Positions 1 through 7,385 of a stretch of DNA of 64,000 nt are shown piece by piece. The stretch is from contig NZ_SNXU01000001.1 in NCBI RefSeq assembly GCF_004362515.1, forward strand, positions 992,001-1,056,000. The letters are read 5' to 3'. The position numbers and the translations under genes are program-made. Position 1 is the stretch's first letter. Each line of letters starts with the position of its first letter. The DNA comes from Actinokineospora alba. Lineage in GTDB: Bacteria; Actinomycetota; Actinomycetes; Mycobacteriales; Pseudonocardiaceae. The notes beneath the pieces were generated by a model, which was not told where the DNA came from, made no database searches, and saw only the letters and a program-made list of their open reading frames with translations.

Positions 1-117
1 GACGGCCGGATGCGGCCGCACGAGCCCGCGTTCGACCCGGACCCCGACGCGTACGTGAGCTGGGAGTACTGCCGCGGCTACGCCGATGGCGTCACCGCTT
101 CGGAGACCGCGCACTGA
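1..117 (+). CDS. DUF5319 family protein, 3' end (Rv3412-like)
   Basis: Frame 1 is open from the first base to the TGA at 115-117 and gives the last 38 residues of a protein. The segment MRPHEPAFDPDPDAYVSWEY followed by CRGYAD matches, from memory, the C-terminus of the small conserved actinobacterial protein Rv3412 (DUF5319), which lies next to the rsdA-sigD pair in M. tuberculosis as it does here. Function is unknown. The 5' part lies outside the window. Confidence 0.75.
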   Translation, partial: DGRMRPHEPAFDPDPDAYVSWEYCRGYADGVTASETAH

Positions 118-130
118 GCTGACCAACGCA

Positions 131-161
131 GAAGGCCCCCGCCGGATCGGCGGGGGCCTTC
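131..161. terminator. Bidirectional hairpin terminator
   Basis: A 13-bp perfect inverted repeat (131-143 with 149-161, core GGCCCCCGCC) sits between the convergent DUF5319 gene and rsdA. Its position and A/T-flanked stem suit a terminator serving both strands. Confidence 0.75.
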
Positions 162-172
162 TGTTCAGCTGG

Positions 173-1213
173 TCACGGGGTGGTGAGCGGAGGGTCGGCC
201 TGCGTGCCGCCCTGACCGGTGTTCGGGATGGGCCCGCCGCTGCCGCCGTCGGTGGTCGCGGGATCCGAGCGGGGCTCGGTCTGCGGCTCGGTGACCGACG
301 TCGTCGGCGCCTCGGTGGTGCTCGACGGCGCGCTCGGGGTCGTGGACGGCGGCGAACTCGGCGAGGAGGGCTCAGGCGTGGTCGTCTCGGTGGTCGGCAC
401 GGCACTCGACGGCGCGGCCGTGGTCGGGTTGGCCGACGGCGGCGGCGCGGCCTCGTTGGCCGGGCTGCCGGGCAGCTGGGAGACCAGGTCGCTGTGCAGC
501 GCCGCGAGGTCGGCCTGGCCGTCCTCCGACGACACCGACGGCAGGCCCTTCTGGGCCTCGTCGAGCTTGTCCTTGGCTTCGGCGAGCTTGCCCTCGGCCA
601 GTGCGGTCTGGGCGATGCTCAGGTCCTGGCGGACCGACGCGGCGGCCTCGACCGAGCGGGCGTGGTCGGCGTAGAGGACGCGGGTCAGGCCCCAGAGGGT
701 GTCGCCCGGCTGGGCGTCCTTGGCGGCGAGACCGGCGCCGGTGAAGGCGATGGCGAGGACCGCGGCGGCCGCGGCGAACGGCACCAGCAGCCGCGGCCTG
801 CGCCTGCTGCGGGCCTTGGCGGCGATGACGGTGGCGACGGCGTACTTGGTGTCGACGAGCTCCTTGATGGGCTCGGCGTCGACGTCGTCGCGCCAGGACG
901 ACAGCAGCGCGGCGAGCTCGTCGTCGCGGACACCCGCCTCGTCGGGGACCTCACCGCGGATCGCGGCGCCGAGCGCGTCGAGGAAGGCGTCGTCGGCGTG
1001 CACGAGCGAGAAGTCGACGGCGTCGTCATCGAAGTCGGAGGCGTCGAGCCTGCCGAACGGGTCGCGGTCCGGCCCGTTCAGGTCGAAGTCGTCGCCGAAC
1101 CGCAGACCGAAGTCGACCGGAACGACGGTGCCGTGCTCTGGGTTCTGGGAGCGGGGCAGGGTGAGTTCTGCCTCGTCGTCACGACGTCTGTCGTGTTTGC
1201 CCTGGTCGGACAC
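173..1213 (-). CDS. rsdA: Anti-sigma-D factor RsdA
   Basis: 346-residue membrane protein. The cytoplasmic N-terminal half carries the sigma-binding segment around residues 70-105, with the acidic FSLVHADDAFLDAL helix and a conserved ELAALLSSWRDDV stretch. A single membrane helix (FAAAAAVLAIAFTGAGLAA, about 145-165) follows, then a helical outer domain and a long Thr/Ser/Pro-rich tail. This is the layout of M. tuberculosis RsdA (Rv3413c), which holds SigD inactive at the membrane until proteolysis. The GTG start directly abuts the sigD stop, so the two genes are co-transcribed and probably translationally coupled. Confidence 0.88.
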   Translation of the reverse strand: MSDQGKHDRRRDDEAELTLPRSQNPEHGTVVPVDFGLRFGDDFDLNGPDRDPFGRLDASDFDDDAVDFSLVHADDAFLDALGAAIRGEVPDEAGVRDDELAALLSSWRDDVDAEPIKELVDTKYAVATVIAAKARSRRRPRLLVPFAAAAAVLAIAFTGAGLAAKDAQPGDTLWGLTRVLYADHARSVEAAASVRQDLSIAQTALAEGKLAEAKDKLDEAQKGLPSVSSEDGQADLAALHSDLVSQLPGSPANEAAPPPSANPTTAAPSSAVPTTETTTPEPSSPSSPPSTTPSAPSSTTEAPTTSVTEPQTEPRSDPATTDGGSGGPIPNTGQGGTQADPPLTTP

Positions 1214-1786
1214 TCAGACCACCTCCTCCGCTGACAATGTCTTGCGCAGCCGGGCCAGCGCCCGGTGTTGGGCCACCCGGACAGCGCCCGGGGTGGAGCC
1301 CACGGCCTCGGCGGTCTCTTCCGCCGAGAGGCCGACCACGACGCGCAGCACTACGATCTCACGCTGCTTGTCGGGCAGGACACGCAGTAGATCACTCATC
1401 CGCCTGCTGAGTTCTCCCTGCATGGCTCGCTGTTCGGGGCCCGCGTCGAGCTCAGGCTCGTCTGGCACGTCGGCGACGGGCTCGGCGCGGTTTCGCGCGG
1501 AGGCCCGATGGGCGTCGGCCACCTTGTGCGCCGCGATCCCGTAGACGAACGCGAGGAATGGCCGACCTTGGTCGCGGTAGCCAGGCAGTGCCGTCAACAC
1601 CGCGAGACACACCTCCTGGGCCACGTCGTCCGCCGAGGCGAACGAGCGTTCCTGCCTTCCGACACGGGCACGGCAATAGCGCACTACGAGGGGCCGAACG
1701 GACGTGAGGACTCGTCCGATCGCCTGAGGGTCGCCCTCGACGGCAGCGCTTACCGAAGCGTCCAGTCCGTCCCCCAATGTGGTCAT
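1214..1786 (-). CDS. sigD: RNA polymerase sigma factor SigD (ShbA-type ECF)
   Basis: ECF-family sigma factor of about 190 residues. Region 2 is visible in VRYCRARVGRQ and DDVAQEVCLAV, and region 4 in LPDKQREIVVLRVVVGLSAEE followed by GAVRVAQHRALARLR. It matches M. tuberculosis SigD and Streptomyces ShbA, which sits next to bldM and drives hrdB. The ATG at 1786 fits homologue starts, but its SD is weak and an in-frame GTG at 1849 is possible. RsdA, encoded immediately downstream, is its cognate inhibitor. Confidence 0.85.
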   Translation of the reverse strand: MTTLGDGLDASVSAAVEGDPQAIGRVLTSVRPLVVRYCRARVGRQERSFASADDVAQEVCLAVLTALPGYRDQGRPFLAFVYGIAAHKVADAHRASARNRAEPVADVPDEPELDAGPEQRAMQGELSRRMSDLLRVLPDKQREIVVLRVVVGLSAEETAEAVGSTPGAVRVAQHRALARLRKTLSAEEVV

Positions 1787-1926
1787 CGCAGATTGCAGCC
1801 TTGGCGTTACTAGTGCGGTCGATTGATGGACACGGTCCAAGGCACTCACCTCAGTGCGTCGGCACCCACGGTACCGCCCGGTGCCGGGGGTTCCCGGAGT
1901 GGGCAGCGTCACGGTCACGGAAAACA

Positions 1927-1974
1927 CGGCGAGCCGTGCGTGCCCGTATTGCCACGGGCACGCACGGCTCGCCG
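1927..1974 (-). terminator. Terminator after bldM
   Basis: A perfect 21-bp inverted repeat (1927-1947 and 1954-1974, 6-nt loop) starts 12 bases after the bldM stop. On the minus strand it is followed by GTGTTTTCC. It separates bldM from sigD transcriptionally. Confidence 0.8.
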
Positions 1975-1985
1975 CCGACACTGGC

Positions 1986-2582
1986 TTACGACACCAGGCC
2001 GCGCCTGAATCCGTGGGCGACCGCCTGGGCGCGGTCACGGACACCCAGCTTGCGGAACAACCGCCGCGCGTGGGTCTTCACGGTGTCTTCGGACAGGTAC
2101 AGCTCGCGGCCGATCTGTCCGTTGCTCTTGCCCTGGCTCATGCCGCGAAGAACCTGCAGTTCGCGGTCGGTGAGCTGGACGCCCGGGTCGGAAGGCTGCC
2201 GCGGGGCGGGCACCGACGTGCTGGCGAGCGTGTGGGCGAGGGCGGCCACAAGCTCCGGACGCGAGGCGTCCCAGCGGAGGTATCCGCGGGCGCCACCCGC
2301 GATAGCGGCGGCGATGCTTCCCGCGTCGTCAGGCGCGCCGAAGACGATGACGTTAGCCTGCGGGTTCGCGGAGACGAGGCGTCGCGTTGCTTCCACACCG
2401 GTGGGCACGGCGCGCTGGGTACCGACGAGGACAACGTCCACCGGTTGCCTAGAGAAGCGGGCGAGCAACTCGTCACCGTGCGCTACGCAGTCGATGCGAC
2501 TGACCCCTGGTACAGCGGACATGACACGGGTCAAACCCTCCCGCACGCTGCGTCGGTCATCGCAGATCAAGACCGTCGTCAC
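1986..2582 (-). CDS. bldM: NarL/LuxR-family response regulator, BldM-like
   Basis: 198 residues: an N-terminal receiver-like domain (MTTVLICDDRRSVREGL) and a C-terminal LuxR helix-turn-helix (LTDRELQVLRGMSQGKSNGQ, then LYLSEDTVKTHARRLFRKLG). The HTH and the position beside the shbA/sigD gene match Streptomyces BldM, a regulator of aerial development that works without a dedicated kinase and can pair with WhiI. The usual phospho-acceptor region reads DVVLVGTQ, so the canonical Asp looks absent or shifted, which fits an atypical receiver. The GTG start has a good SD (AGGAAGGAG). Confidence 0.82.
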   Translation of the reverse strand: MTTVLICDDRRSVREGLTRVMSAVPGVSRIDCVAHGDELLARFSRQPVDVVLVGTQRAVPTGVEATRRLVSANPQANVIVFGAPDDAGSIAAAIAGGARGYLRWDASRPELVAALAHTLASTSVPAPRQPSDPGVQLTDRELQVLRGMSQGKSNGQIGRELYLSEDTVKTHARRLFRKLGVRDRAQAVAHGFRRGLVS

Positions 2583-2645
2583 GGGGACTCCTTCCTGCAG
2601 CCGAGTGACGTTCCAATTCCCCTATCGGACGCTGCGCGCCGAACC

Positions 2646-2674
2646 TTGACACGATCCGGTGGTAAATCTGTCAA
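2646..2674 (-). promoter_or_regulatory. Possible bldM promoter/operator (TTGACA...TGTCAA)
   Basis: The hexamers TTGACA (2646-2651) and TGTCAA (2669-2674) are exact inverted copies 17 bp apart, 64 bp upstream of the bldM start. On the minus strand TTGACA can act as a -35. The symmetry equally suggests a dimeric regulator site. The -10 match (TGTCAA) is weak. Confidence 0.3.
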
Positions 2675-2708
2675 CAAATCCGCCGGATGCCCGTCTCGGT
2701 GCGTTCAC

Positions 2709-3611
2709 CTAATCGGACCAACTCGAGAACAGCCAGGTCGGAACCCATGGCGACGCCATCGCGAGGCTCCGGGCGATCGGGTCGCAGTTTCGTAACACAC
2801 AGTGCAGGGCGTGCGCCGCCGTGCACCGGTGCGCTCGCGCCTCGTCCGGGTCGATGTCGGCGAGCACCATGGCGCAGGGCCAGACGAGGGGCAGCAGCCC
2901 GTGCCGGGTGGCGTCGGCGAGGGCGTCGAAGATCAGGACGCGGGCCCGTTCGCGATCTCCGACGGCGGCCAGGGAGGCCCCCAGGACGAGCGCTGACTTG
3001 ACCTGGTGGCGCACCGACCCGGAGTTCGCAGCGGCGGTCGCGGCTGCCTCAGCGGGCGCCACGGCGGCCCGGGCGGACCCGGCGCCGAGTTCGGTCTCCG
3101 CGGCCACCCAGCCCCGCCGGATCTCCGTGCGCCAGCCCCCGTCCCCCAAGGTGGACTCGATTCCGAACAGGCGCCGGGCCTGCGCCGTGCGGCCCAGCCC
3201 GATGGCGTCCGCGGCGAGGCCGAGGAGGACGTCGGACCGCGCCGCGCGAACGTCGGCGCCGGGCGGTCCGGGCCGGTCGGGATGATCACCGTCGATGCCG
3301 CCGGGCCCGATCAAGGAAGCTTGGGCGAGCCGGTTCAGACCCGCCGCGTCGAACGACCGGGCGAGGGCGTGTCCGCCGACCTGGCGAAGATGCGACGCGC
3401 GGGTCGCGGCGGCCAGCGCGGCGATCACCGGATCCGGGCTGGAGATCAACCTCCGCAGCAGGTCAGCGGCTCGCGCGTACTGACCTCGGCCACCGAGAGC
3501 GACCGCCTCCAGCCAGCCGTCGAGCGGCTCGCGCGACCGCCATGGGGTTAACGCGTTCGGGTTTTCACCGAATGCGGCGGTCCACCGGGCCGCCCGATCG
3601 GGGTCACTCAC
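2709..3611 (-). CDS. Conserved TPR-like helical protein (Rv3415c-like)
   Basis: 300 residues, mostly Ala/Arg/Leu-rich helices with repeated pairs (AADLLRRLISSPDPVIAALA, RTAQARRLFGIESTLGDGG, VLGASLAAVGDRERARVLIF) typical of TPR-like solenoids. The GTG at 3611 overlaps the TGA of the upstream MerR gene as GTGA, so translation is coupled. Position between the sigD-rsdA region and whiB3 corresponds to M. tuberculosis Rv3415c. No catalytic motif is visible and the function is unknown. It may be the partner or effector of the MerR/B12 regulator. Confidence 0.75.
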   Translation of the reverse strand: MSDPDRAARWTAAFGENPNALTPWRSREPLDGWLEAVALGGRGQYARAADLLRRLISSPDPVIAALAAATRASHLRQVGGHALARSFDAAGLNRLAQASLIGPGGIDGDHPDRPGPPGADVRAARSDVLLGLAADAIGLGRTAQARRLFGIESTLGDGGWRTEIRRGWVAAETELGAGSARAAVAPAEAAATAAANSGSVRHQVKSALVLGASLAAVGDRERARVLIFDALADATRHGLLPLVWPCAMVLADIDPDEARAHRCTAAHALHCVLRNCDPIARSLAMASPWVPTWLFSSWSD

Positions 3612-4708
3612 CTGGACGAGTCTGCCTCGCCGAGCACCACGGATTCGATCCGGTCCACCGCGCCCGCGAGATCGTCGAGGTGCTCGACCCGGCCCGTCAT
3701 GTCGGTGTCGAACCATCCGGGCCCGCACGCGAAGATCCGCATGTGCTGCCTCGTGCGCGGAATCTGCTCGATCACGTCCGCGCCGCCGTTCGCGGCGACC
3801 TGCGCCCAGAGCGCCACGGCGGCCGGGGCGGTGCGCCGGACGGCCGCGGCGAGGGACGCGGCGGGCAGCGCGGCGCCCAGCATGCGGGTGCCGAGGCCCC
3901 GGCGGGCCAGCGCCGCGCGCAGGACGTAGAGGGGCAGCGAGTGCCGTTCGCCGGGTGCGCAGCAGAGCAGGATCGGCCGGGCGTTGCGCGGCGCGGGCAC
4001 CAGCGGGGTGGCCCGGATCATGGCGGCCAGCACGCACTCGTCGACGAGGTGTTCGAGTTCCACGCAGTCCCCCGCGTGCACCCAGCGGTTGGACACCGCG
4101 GACAGCACGGGACGGATCATCGAGTCCCAGGTGGCGGCCACGCCGTAGCCCTCGATCGCCTCGGCGATCATCACCTGCATCGACTCGTCGTCCATCGCCA
4201 GCGCCGCCCGGCCCAGTCCACGCGGGTCCGGCGACCCCTGTGACCTGGCCTGATCGGCGATGTCCGACAGCCAGTCGCCGTCCTGGTCGGCAGGCGCGGC
4301 GGGCTCGGCCTGCCGCTCCGGCTGGGTGCGGCCCGCGGCGGTCTCCGCGGACACCCGGCGGGCGTAGTCGGCGGCCTCGGCGGGCGCCGCCCCCTTGAGC
4401 AGGGCCCGCTGCATCAACTCCAGGCGGGCGATGTCCGACGGCGCGTACCGACGGTGGCTGCCCGTCGTGTGCCCGCTCGGGCCGACCCCGTAGCGGCGGT
4501 CCCAGGTGCGCAGGGTCGACGGCGCGATGCCGAGCCTGCGGGCCACGGCGGCGACGGGAAGGGTCGGTTCGCCGGACTCGTCGGGTTCATCGGGCTCACT
4601 CTCACCCGGCGACCCACTGTCCGTGGAACCGCTCGGTGTCGCCTGCTCGGATTTGGTCACCACAGCACCATCGTCGGGTGACGCCGAGTGTCCGGCAACT
4701 GGATACAT
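3608..4708 (-). CDS. MerR-family regulator with B12-binding-like domain
   Basis: About 366 residues. After an acidic disordered N-terminus comes a MerR helix-turn-helix (VARRLGIAPSTLRTWDRRYG, then HRRYAPSDIARLELMQ), a helical linker, and a C-terminal cobalamin-binding-like fold with CAPGERHSLPLYVLRAAL where CarH/LitR proteins carry ExHxxG. Here the final Gly reads Pro, so adenosylcobalamin binding is uncertain. CarH/LitR proteins are B12-dependent light sensors. The gene is divergent from the whiD-like gene and coupled to the TPR-like gene. The ATG at 4708 is tentative because no clear SD is present; GTG 4660 is an alternative. Confidence 0.72.
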   Translation of the reverse strand: MYPVAGHSASPDDGAVVTKSEQATPSGSTDSGSPGESEPDEPDESGEPTLPVAAVARRLGIAPSTLRTWDRRYGVGPSGHTTGSHRRYAPSDIARLELMQRALLKGAAPAEAADYARRVSAETAAGRTQPERQAEPAAPADQDGDWLSDIADQARSQGSPDPRGLGRAALAMDDESMQVMIAEAIEGYGVAATWDSMIRPVLSAVSNRWVHAGDCVELEHLVDECVLAAMIRATPLVPAPRNARPILLCCAPGERHSLPLYVLRAALARRGLGTRMLGAALPAASLAAAVRRTAPAAVALWAQVAANGGADVIEQIPRTRQHMRIFACGPGWFDTDMTGRVEHLDDLAGAVDRIESVVLGEADSSR

Positions 4709-4773
4709 GACCACGCTGCGTCGACTGGGTGATGCCGATCGGCTGAATCGCGGTACGAATGAGTCGATCACCC

Positions 4774-4802
4774 TTGAACAAGTATTGACGCGGTTCTAGC
4801 GT
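4774..4802 (+). promoter_or_regulatory. Candidate promoter of the whiD-like gene
   Basis: TTGAAC (4774-4779) and TAGCGT (4797-4802) with a 17-bp spacer lie 60 bp upstream of the whiD-like start, in the region shared with the divergent MerR gene. Confidence 0.5.
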
Positions 4803-4862
4803 GTAAGCCGCTGCACCGAATGGAGTATTGACTCCCTTCCCACAGACATGGAGGCGGCCATC

Positions 4863-5162
4863 ATGGCGGACACTCGCAGGCTCCCCGGTCCGAACGCCGA
4901 TGTGTGGGACTGGCAGCTCGACGGCTCGTGCAGAGGCATGGACAGCGCGTTCTTCTTCCATCCGGATGGGGAGCGCGGACCCGCCCGCGCGCGTCGCGAG
5001 TCCAAGGCCAAGGCGATCTGCCAGGCATGCCCGGTCCTATCCCTCTGCCGGACCCACGCGCTCGCCGTGCACGAGCCCTACGGGATCTGGGGCGGGCTTT
5101 CGGAGTCCGAGCGGGAGGCGATCATCAAAACCGAGAAACGCACCCTGGCCGTCGCCAACTAG
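4863..5162 (+). CDS. whiD: WhiB-family iron-sulfur regulator (WhiD/WhiB3-like)
   Basis: 99 residues with the four cysteines that bind the [4Fe-4S] cluster (SCRG, then CQACPVLSLC) and the turn GIWGGLSESER before a basic C-terminus. The opening MADTRRLPGPNADVWDWQL is nearly that of Streptomyces WhiD and M. tuberculosis WhiB3, the gene next to groEL1 in that genome. WhiB proteins bind sigma factor region 4 and sense redox and NO. The start at 4863 is preceded by GGAGG with an 8-base gap, which decides it over the upstream ATG at 4848. Confidence 0.92.
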   Translation: MADTRRLPGPNADVWDWQLDGSCRGMDSAFFFHPDGERGPARARRESKAKAICQACPVLSLCRTHALAVHEPYGIWGGLSESEREAIIKTEKRTLAVAN

Positions 5163-5171
5163 CGCATACGC

Positions 5172-5207
5172 GAGAAGGCCCGTTCGCCGAGGCGAACGGG
5201 CCTTCTC
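5172..5207. terminator. Bidirectional terminator between whiD and groEL1
   Basis: A perfect 17-bp inverted repeat (5172-5188 and 5191-5207) with a 2-base centre lies between the convergent whiD and groEL1 genes. Confidence 0.85.
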
Positions 5208-5220
5208 CGTGCGGGAAAAC

Positions 5221-6843
5221 TCAGTGGCCGTGACCGTGGCCGTGGCCATGTCCCTGACCGGCGGGCTCTTCCGCCTTCTTCTCGACGATGGAGACCTCGG
5301 TGGTCAGCACCATCCGGGCGATCGACGCCGCGTTGGCCACCGCGGAGCGGGTGACCTTCACCGGGTCGACGACACCGTCGGCGAGCAGGTCGCCGTAGGT
5401 CAGCTTCGCCGCGTTGAAGCCCTGGCCCCACGGCAGCTCGGCGACCTTGTTGACGACGACCGCGCCTTCCTGGCCGCCGTTCGTGGCGATCCAGAACAGC
5501 GGCGCGGCGAGCGCCTCGCGGACGATCGCGACACCGGTCGCCTCGTCGCCGGTGAGTCCGAGGTTGCCCTCGAGCTCCTTGGCGACGTGCACCAGCGCGG
5601 AACCGCCGCCGGGCACGATGCCCTCTTCGACAGCCGCCTTGGTGGCCGCGACCGCGTCCTCGATGCGGTGCTTGCGCTCCGACAGCTCGGTCTCGGTCGG
5701 CGCGCCGACCTTGATGACCGCGACGCCGCCGGAGAGCTTCGCGAGCCGCTCCTGCAGCTTCTCGCGGTCCCAGTCGGAGTCGGAGGCCTCGATCTCCTTG
5801 CGGAGCTGCTCGGCCCGACCGGCGATGTCGGCCTTGGAGCCGCCACCCTCGACCAGCGTGGTCTCGTCCTTGGTGATCACGACGCGGCGGGCGGTGCCCA
5901 GCGAGTCGAGGGTCGCCTCGGACAGCTTGAGGCCGACCTCGGCGGCGATGACCTGGCCGCCGGTGACGACGGCGAGGTCGTCGAGGAACGCCTTGCGGCG
6001 GTCGCCGAAGAACGGAGCCTTGACCGCCACGGCCTTGATCGTCTTGCGCAGGGCGTTGACGACCAGCGTCGACAGCGCCTCACCCTCGACGTCCTCGGCG
6101 ACGATCAGGACGGACTTGCCGGACTCGGCGACCTTCTCCAGGATCGGGAGCAGGTCGGCGAGCGCCGAGATCTTGTCGCGGTGCAGCAGGACGTAGCAGT
6201 CCTCGAGCACGGCTTCCTGCGACTCGAGGTCCGTGGCGAAGTGCGCCGACACGTAACCCTTGTCGAACTGGACGCCCTCGGTGATGACGAGCTCGGTGGC
6301 CAGCGTGGAGGACTCCTCCACGGTGATCACACCGTCCTCGCCGACCTTCTCGATGGCCTCGCCGAGCAGCGCGCCGATCGACGCGTCGCGCGAGGCGACG
6401 GTGCCGACCTGGGCGACGTTGTCGCGGCCCTTGACGGGCGTGGCCTTCGAGAGCAGCGAGGCGACAACGGCGTCCGAGGCGGCCTGGATGCCCCGGCCGA
6501 TCGCGGTCGGGTTGGCACCGGCGGCCACGTTGCGCAGGCCGACGCGCACGAGCGCCTGGGCCAGCACGGTGGCGGTGGTGGTGCCGTCGCCCGCGATGTC
6601 GTTGGTCTTGGTGGCGACGTTCTTGGCGAGCTGCGCGCCCAGGTTCTCGAACGAGTCTTCCAACTCGATCTCGCGGGCGATGGTGACGCCGTCGTTGGTG
6701 ACCGTCGGCCCACCGAACTTCTTGGCGAGCACGACGTGCCGCCCACGCGGGCCGAGGGTGACCTTGACCGCGTCGGCGAGCTTGTTCACCCCGCGCTCAA
6801 GGGCCCGACGAGCGTCCTCGTCGAAACTGATCTGCTTGGGCAT
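5221..6843 (-). CDS. groEL1: 60-kDa chaperonin GroEL1 with His-rich tail
   Basis: 540 residues, full length for a GroEL. It opens MPKQISFDEDARRALERGVN and contains the ATP-site signature DGTTTATVLAQAL and the GGGSALV motif near the C-terminal third. The tail is GQGHGHGHGHGH instead of the usual Gly-Met repeat. Mycobacterial GroEL1 has a similar His-rich tail and a specialised role in lipid and metal-linked folding. The gene follows groES by 94 bp and is expected to be co-transcribed from the CIRCE-controlled promoter. Confidence 0.95.
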   Translation of the reverse strand: MPKQISFDEDARRALERGVNKLADAVKVTLGPRGRHVVLAKKFGGPTVTNDGVTIAREIELEDSFENLGAQLAKNVATKTNDIAGDGTTTATVLAQALVRVGLRNVAAGANPTAIGRGIQAASDAVVASLLSKATPVKGRDNVAQVGTVASRDASIGALLGEAIEKVGEDGVITVEESSTLATELVITEGVQFDKGYVSAHFATDLESQEAVLEDCYVLLHRDKISALADLLPILEKVAESGKSVLIVAEDVEGEALSTLVVNALRKTIKAVAVKAPFFGDRRKAFLDDLAVVTGGQVIAAEVGLKLSEATLDSLGTARRVVITKDETTLVEGGGSKADIAGRAEQLRKEIEASDSDWDREKLQERLAKLSGGVAVIKVGAPTETELSERKHRIEDAVAATKAAVEEGIVPGGGSALVHVAKELEGNLGLTGDEATGVAIVREALAAPLFWIATNGGQEGAVVVNKVAELPWGQGFNAAKLTYGDLLADGVVDPVKVTRSAVANAASIARMVLTTEVSIVEKKAEEPAGQGHGHGHGHGH

Positions 6844-6937
6844 TGATTACCTCTCGATATACGCGGGCACTCGAATGAAGAACGCCCCGGTGCCCCGAAC
6901 GGGGCCGCCGGGGCGTTCGACTAGGTCAGCCGGGTGT

Positions 6938-7231
6938 CTAGTTGACGACAGCCAGCACGTCGCGGGCGGAGAGGATGAGGTACTCCTCGCCGTTGTACTT
7001 GACCTCGGTGCCGCCGTACTTGGAGTAGATGACGACGTCGCCGACAGCCACGTCCACGGGGACGCGGTTGCCCTTGTCGTCGATCCGGCCCGGACCCACA
7101 GCCAGGACCTTGCCCTCCTGGGGCTTCTCCTTGGCGGTGTCCGGGATGACCAGACCAGACGCGGTCGTGGCCTCGGCTTCGCTCGCCTGGACAACGATCT
7201 TGTCCTCGAGCGGCTTGATGTTGACGCTCAC
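6938..7231 (-). CDS. groES: 10-kDa co-chaperonin GroES
   Basis: 97 residues with the mobile-loop segment ASEAEATTASGLVIPDTAKE and the family signature LEDKIVVQ. The GTG at 7231 has GGAGG eight bases upstream, which supports it over the ATG at 7246. GroES caps the GroEL cage. The gene lies just downstream of the CIRCE element and the AICE left junction. Confidence 0.95.
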   Translation of the reverse strand: MSVNIKPLEDKIVVQASEAEATTASGLVIPDTAKEKPQEGKVLAVGPGRIDDKGNRVPVDVAVGDVVIYSKYGGTEVKYNGEEYLILSARDVLAVVN

Positions 7232-7334
7232 CGCTGTGACCTCCACGGGTCGTCGAAAGCGTTGGCAGGTTCCTATGACTGACGGCTCCTGCCACCCCGC
7301 CGTCGCGGGTGTCGGGGCGTCTGGTGCCGTACAT

Positions 7335-7369
7335 TTGGCACTCTACCCACGCGAGTGCTAACCGTGCAA
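7335..7369 (-). promoter_or_regulatory. groES promoter with CIRCE (HrcA) operator
   Basis: TTGGCACTC (7335-7343), a 9-bp spacer and GAGTGCTAA (7353-7361) form the CIRCE inverted repeat, one mismatch from consensus. On the minus strand TTGCAC (7369-7364) and TAGAGT (7345-7340), 18 bp apart, make a promoter that CIRCE covers. HrcA should repress groES-groEL1 here until heat shock. The AICE att core begins at 7342, inside the CIRCE arm. Confidence 0.88.
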
Positions 7370-7385
7370 CGCGCCCCTGGTGTGG
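7342..7385. repeat. attL: attL: 44-bp direct repeat
   Basis: These 44 bases recur exactly at 18531-18574. Similarity continues weakly for about 11 more bases (GGGTCAAC in both). The core contains two bases of the left CIRCE arm, the CIRCE spacer, the right arm and the groES -35, so the groES promoter stays whole on this side. Confidence 0.9.

Noticed and set aside
4828..6846. Very long + strand open frame opposite groEL1
   Set aside because: High-GC third-position bias makes antisense frames stay open; the product is low-complexity and groEL1 on the other strand is certain.
7342..7385. att core as a tRNA 3' end
   Set aside because: Neither strand gives a T-arm or acceptor stem; the sequence is instead the CIRCE and groES promoter.
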